Assembly: GCA_937897785.1 (NCBI GenBank)
Contig: CALCNB010000210.1
Span: forward strand, 1-6,808
Direction of reading: 5' to 3'
DNA: 6,808 bases
Origin: an uncultured Cellvibrionales bacterium
GTDB taxonomy: Bacteria; Pseudomonadota; Gammaproteobacteria; Pseudomonadales; UBA7434
Below the pieces are notes generated by a model. It searched no databases. It was not told where the DNA came from and was given only the letters and a program-made list of their open reading frames with translations. Position 1 is the stretch's first letter. Each line of letters opens with the position of its first letter. Below are positions 5,347-6,808 of this stretch, piece by piece. The position numbers were made by a program, and so were the translations under genes.

Positions 5347-5648
5347 AGCTCAATGCCTCTGTTTAAAACCGGCTATCTTAATCTTTGCATTTAAAAATGC
5401 TATTTAAATATGTATTTCATGAAAAGTTTGTAAAATCTGTAAAGGAAAGAACGCGATTCCAAATTTGAAAAATAATCACAACCAATTGTTTTTATTGGAT
5501 ATTTTAATCATATTTCGTACTTCCCAGTTCATTCTTTGTACGCTACTCTCATTATATATTAGGTTATTTATTGATCAATTATAGAAGATTGAGTACCATG
5601 GGAACGTAATCATGCTCAGCAACTATTCGGCTATGCCAAGGATAAACA
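5347..5648. other. AT-rich divergent intergenic region with short palindromes
   Basis: This 302-base gap separates the minus-strand carbonic anhydrase gene from the plus-strand DUF3135 gene. Near the left end stand three palindromes in a row: GCATTTAAAAATGC (5387-5400), TATTTAAATA (5401-5410) and TTTCATGAAA (5415-5424). A small hairpin CCAAT/ATTGG with a 7-base loop lies at 5482-5498. TATATT (5555-5560) is the best plus-strand -10 candidate but has no convincing -35. No RNA gene or open frame of note was found. Confidence 0.5.
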
Positions 5649-6068
5649 ATGGATATTCTCAATGAATCTGAAAACAATCCATTATCACCTTCAAAATCTG
5701 CCTCCTTGCCAGACTTTGAGACCCTTCGCTGTCTTGCTGAATTTGAACCTCAGACACTCGAAATCCTTCGAATAGCTTTGTGTCAAAAGGTCATCGATGA
5801 TGCACCGATACATGCCAAACAGCGGCTAGCAGGCCTTTTATTTCAACTCAGTTCACGACAATTGCTTACTCGCAAAAACTCGATGCTCGCTGATTCGGAT
5901 AACTCTTCAGTGACAACGGCCCCTCTAAATTTAATACAGAATATGCTTAAAGATTTGCATGCCATGCAAACCGAAAGTATTTATTTATCAACTCGAAAGT
6001 ACCAAAAGCAATTAAAGCCTAGCTCAACAGCCATTATTTATTCTTTCAAAAAAACGGATTCAATCTAA
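5649..6068 (+). CDS. DUF3135-like protein of unknown function
   Basis: A 139-residue soluble protein without signal peptide or membrane segment. Residues 20-73 (LPDFETLRCLAEFEPQTLEIL onward, then CQKVIDDAP and KQRLAGLLFQL) match the pattern I associate with DUF3135, a gammaproteobacterial family of unknown role in which a LPxFDxL segment is followed by an amphipathic helical block. The serine-rich middle (about 78-92) and the polar tail after residue 110 look poorly ordered. The start is well supported: AAGGA (5638-5642) lies six bases before the ATG. It is alone on its strand and converges on the yqfO-like gene, overlapping it by nine bases. Family assignment is from remembered pattern only; the gene itself looks real. 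Confidence 0.72.
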   Translation: MDILNESENNPLSPSKSASLPDFETLRCLAEFEPQTLEILRIALCQKVIDDAPIHAKQRLAGLLFQLSSRQLLTRKNSMLADSDNSSVTTAPLNLIQNMLKDLHAMQTESIYLSTRKYQKQLKPSSTAIIYSFKKTDSI

Positions 6069-6377
6069 AGAAGGATTAATCTGCCAATACTCATAGGCGG
6101 GCTGTTGATAGGGGTGAACCCTTTTCAGACAAGAAAGGACGTCTTTGATACGCTCATCGGTAATCACCATCTCAACCCGATATTCATCCACCGCATGGTT
6201 GTTGCCTACTTCACCTAAAAAGGGATTACTGCCCGCTAGCGGTCGGAACTGCCCCTGACCAAGCACCTGCCAAGCACAGCGCTCATAGCCTCCTAACTGA
6301 CCAGCACCTTGCTCAAATAGCGCGTCTTTAACTGAAGCGAGATGACTTTTGGGAACAAAAAAACACAATTTATACAT
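6060..6377 (-). CDS. YqfO/NIF3-CutA-like small protein
   Basis: A 105-residue stand-alone version of the small alpha/beta domain found inserted in YqfO-type NIF3 proteins and related in fold to CutA; databases often call it 'NGG1p interacting factor NIF3' or 'YqfO family protein'. Conserved segments are the start MYKLCFFVPKSHLASVKDALF, the core GQGQFRPLAGSNPFLGE (40-56), the strand YRVEMVI (66-72), and the C-terminal LKRVHPYQQPAYEYW (84-98). The NIF3 dinuclear-metal domain itself is absent, which is normal for this group. Function is unknown; CutA-like trimer formation is inference. AGGT (6385-6388) precedes the ATG by seven bases. The gene follows tgt by 25 bases on the same strand and is probably co-transcribed with it. 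Its stop overlaps the end of the opposing DUF3135 gene. Confidence 0.87.
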   Translation of the reverse strand: MYKLCFFVPKSHLASVKDALFEQGAGQLGGYERCAWQVLGQGQFRPLAGSNPFLGEVGNNHAVDEYRVEMVITDERIKDVLSCLKRVHPYQQPAYEYWQINPSLD

Positions 6378-6402
6378 AAGCTTGACCTAACCATCGATGC
6401 AT

Positions 6403-6808
6403 TTAAACCTCGTTGCTTGGCGAGTCTGATCGCCCTTGCTGGGACTGCTGATGGTAAAACGCATCAACAAATGCGCTTAAGGTTTTATTACTGATGGCAT
6501 CACGCATCCCACGCATCAAATTTTGATAAAAACGTAAATTGTGAATAGTATTTAACTGCGCGCCCAACATTTCACGACACTTATCTAAATGATGCAAATA
6601 AGCTCGACTAAAATTCTGACAACTGTAACAATCACAGGCGCTATCTACTGGGGAAGTGTCATGTCGATGAACGGCATTTCGAATTTTAATCACGCCGGTC
6701 GATGTGAAAAGATGACCATTACGTGCGTTCCGGGTAGGCATGACACAGTCAAACATATCAACACCGCGCAAGACCGCTTCGACAAGATCACTGGGCGTAC
6801 CGACACCC
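6403..6808 (-). CDS. tgt: Queuine tRNA-ribosyltransferase (Tgt), C-terminal part, cut by window edge
   Basis: Exchanges guanine-34 in the anticodon of tRNAs for Asp, Asn, His and Tyr with the queuosine precursor preQ1. The visible 134 codons begin GVGTPSDLVEAV and contain the active-site block GVDMFDCVMPTRNARNG, whose FDC aspartate is the nucleophile in studied enzymes. They also contain the zinc site CDCYSC (fragment residues 58-63) with His89 31 residues after the first Cys, the same spacing as in E. coli. The remaining C terminus (YLHHLDKCREMLGAQLNTIHNLRFY) also matches. The tail ends in a short polar stretch and TAA at 6403-6405. About two thirds of the protein lies beyond the right edge. 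In many gammaproteobacteria tgt is followed by yajC-secDF; here the yqfO-like gene follows instead. Confidence 0.97.
   Translation of the reverse strand, partial: GVGTPSDLVEAVLRGVDMFDCVMPTRNARNGHLFTSTGVIKIRNAVHRHDTSPVDSACDCYSCQNFSRAYLHHLDKCREMLGAQLNTIHNLRFYQNLMRGMRDAISNKTLSAFVDAFYHQQSQQGRSDSPSNEV

Noticed and set aside
5177..5407. 76-codon plus-strand frame opposite the carbonic anhydrase start
   Set aside because: It is antisense to the conserved metal-site region and has no convincing start site.

Overview
The window looks like chromosomal DNA of a gammaproteobacterium, probably a marine or aquatic one of moderate GC. The divergent ffh / ypjD-yfjD neighbourhood is the one known from Escherichia coli and its relatives. 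DUF1289, DUF3135, a stand-alone YqfO-like protein and a YrdA-type gamma-carbonic anhydrase are also common in this class. The genus cannot be read from the sequence. There is no tRNA, rRNA, insertion sequence, CRISPR array or phage gene.

Layout. (1) 1-737, minus: the 5' part of ffh (signal recognition particle GTPase), running off the left edge. (2) 887-2011, plus: a compact three-gene cassette between ffh and ypjD, which are neighbours in E. coli. It encodes a 63-residue His-bearing small membrane protein, a nickel superoxide dismutase precursor (sodN) and its S26-family maturation protease (sodX, overlapping sodN by 11 bases). A strong sigma70-type promoter drives it, and its -35 box lies inside a Fur-like palindrome. 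(3) 2012-2290: an intergenic stretch with three tandem small hairpins and a probable ypjD promoter. (4) 2291-4588, plus: ypjD (CcsA/cytochrome c assembly-like membrane protein) and yfjD (CNNM/CorC-type, CBS-domain transporter), the latter starting at TTG. (5) 4585-5346, minus: a gamma-carbonic anhydrase-like gene followed by a small DUF1289 four-cysteine protein. (6) 5347-5648: an AT-rich divergent control region with a run of short palindromes. (7) 5649-6068, plus: a DUF3135-like protein. (8) 6060-6808, minus: the 3' part of tgt (tRNA-guanine transglycosylase, queuosine pathway), running off the right edge, followed by a small YqfO/NIF3-CutA-like protein.

How it works together. The sod cassette is the functional unit of most interest. 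SodN carries the Ni-hook (His-Cys-x-x-Pro-Cys) behind a short leader, and SodX is the expected protease that removes the leader to expose the N-terminal His that binds nickel. The Fur-like box suggests control by iron (or by a Nur-type nickel regulator), consistent with using a Ni enzyme when iron is scarce. The first gene is unassigned. Its place at the head of the operon, and a predicted His-His at or near the processed N terminus, make it a candidate for nickel handling or envelope stress, but that is inference. The hook itself is atypical: Lys at the usual Gly7, and no Glu at position 17. The remaining genes are mostly housekeeping, and two convergent pairs overlap at their 3' ends, leaving no room for ordinary terminators.
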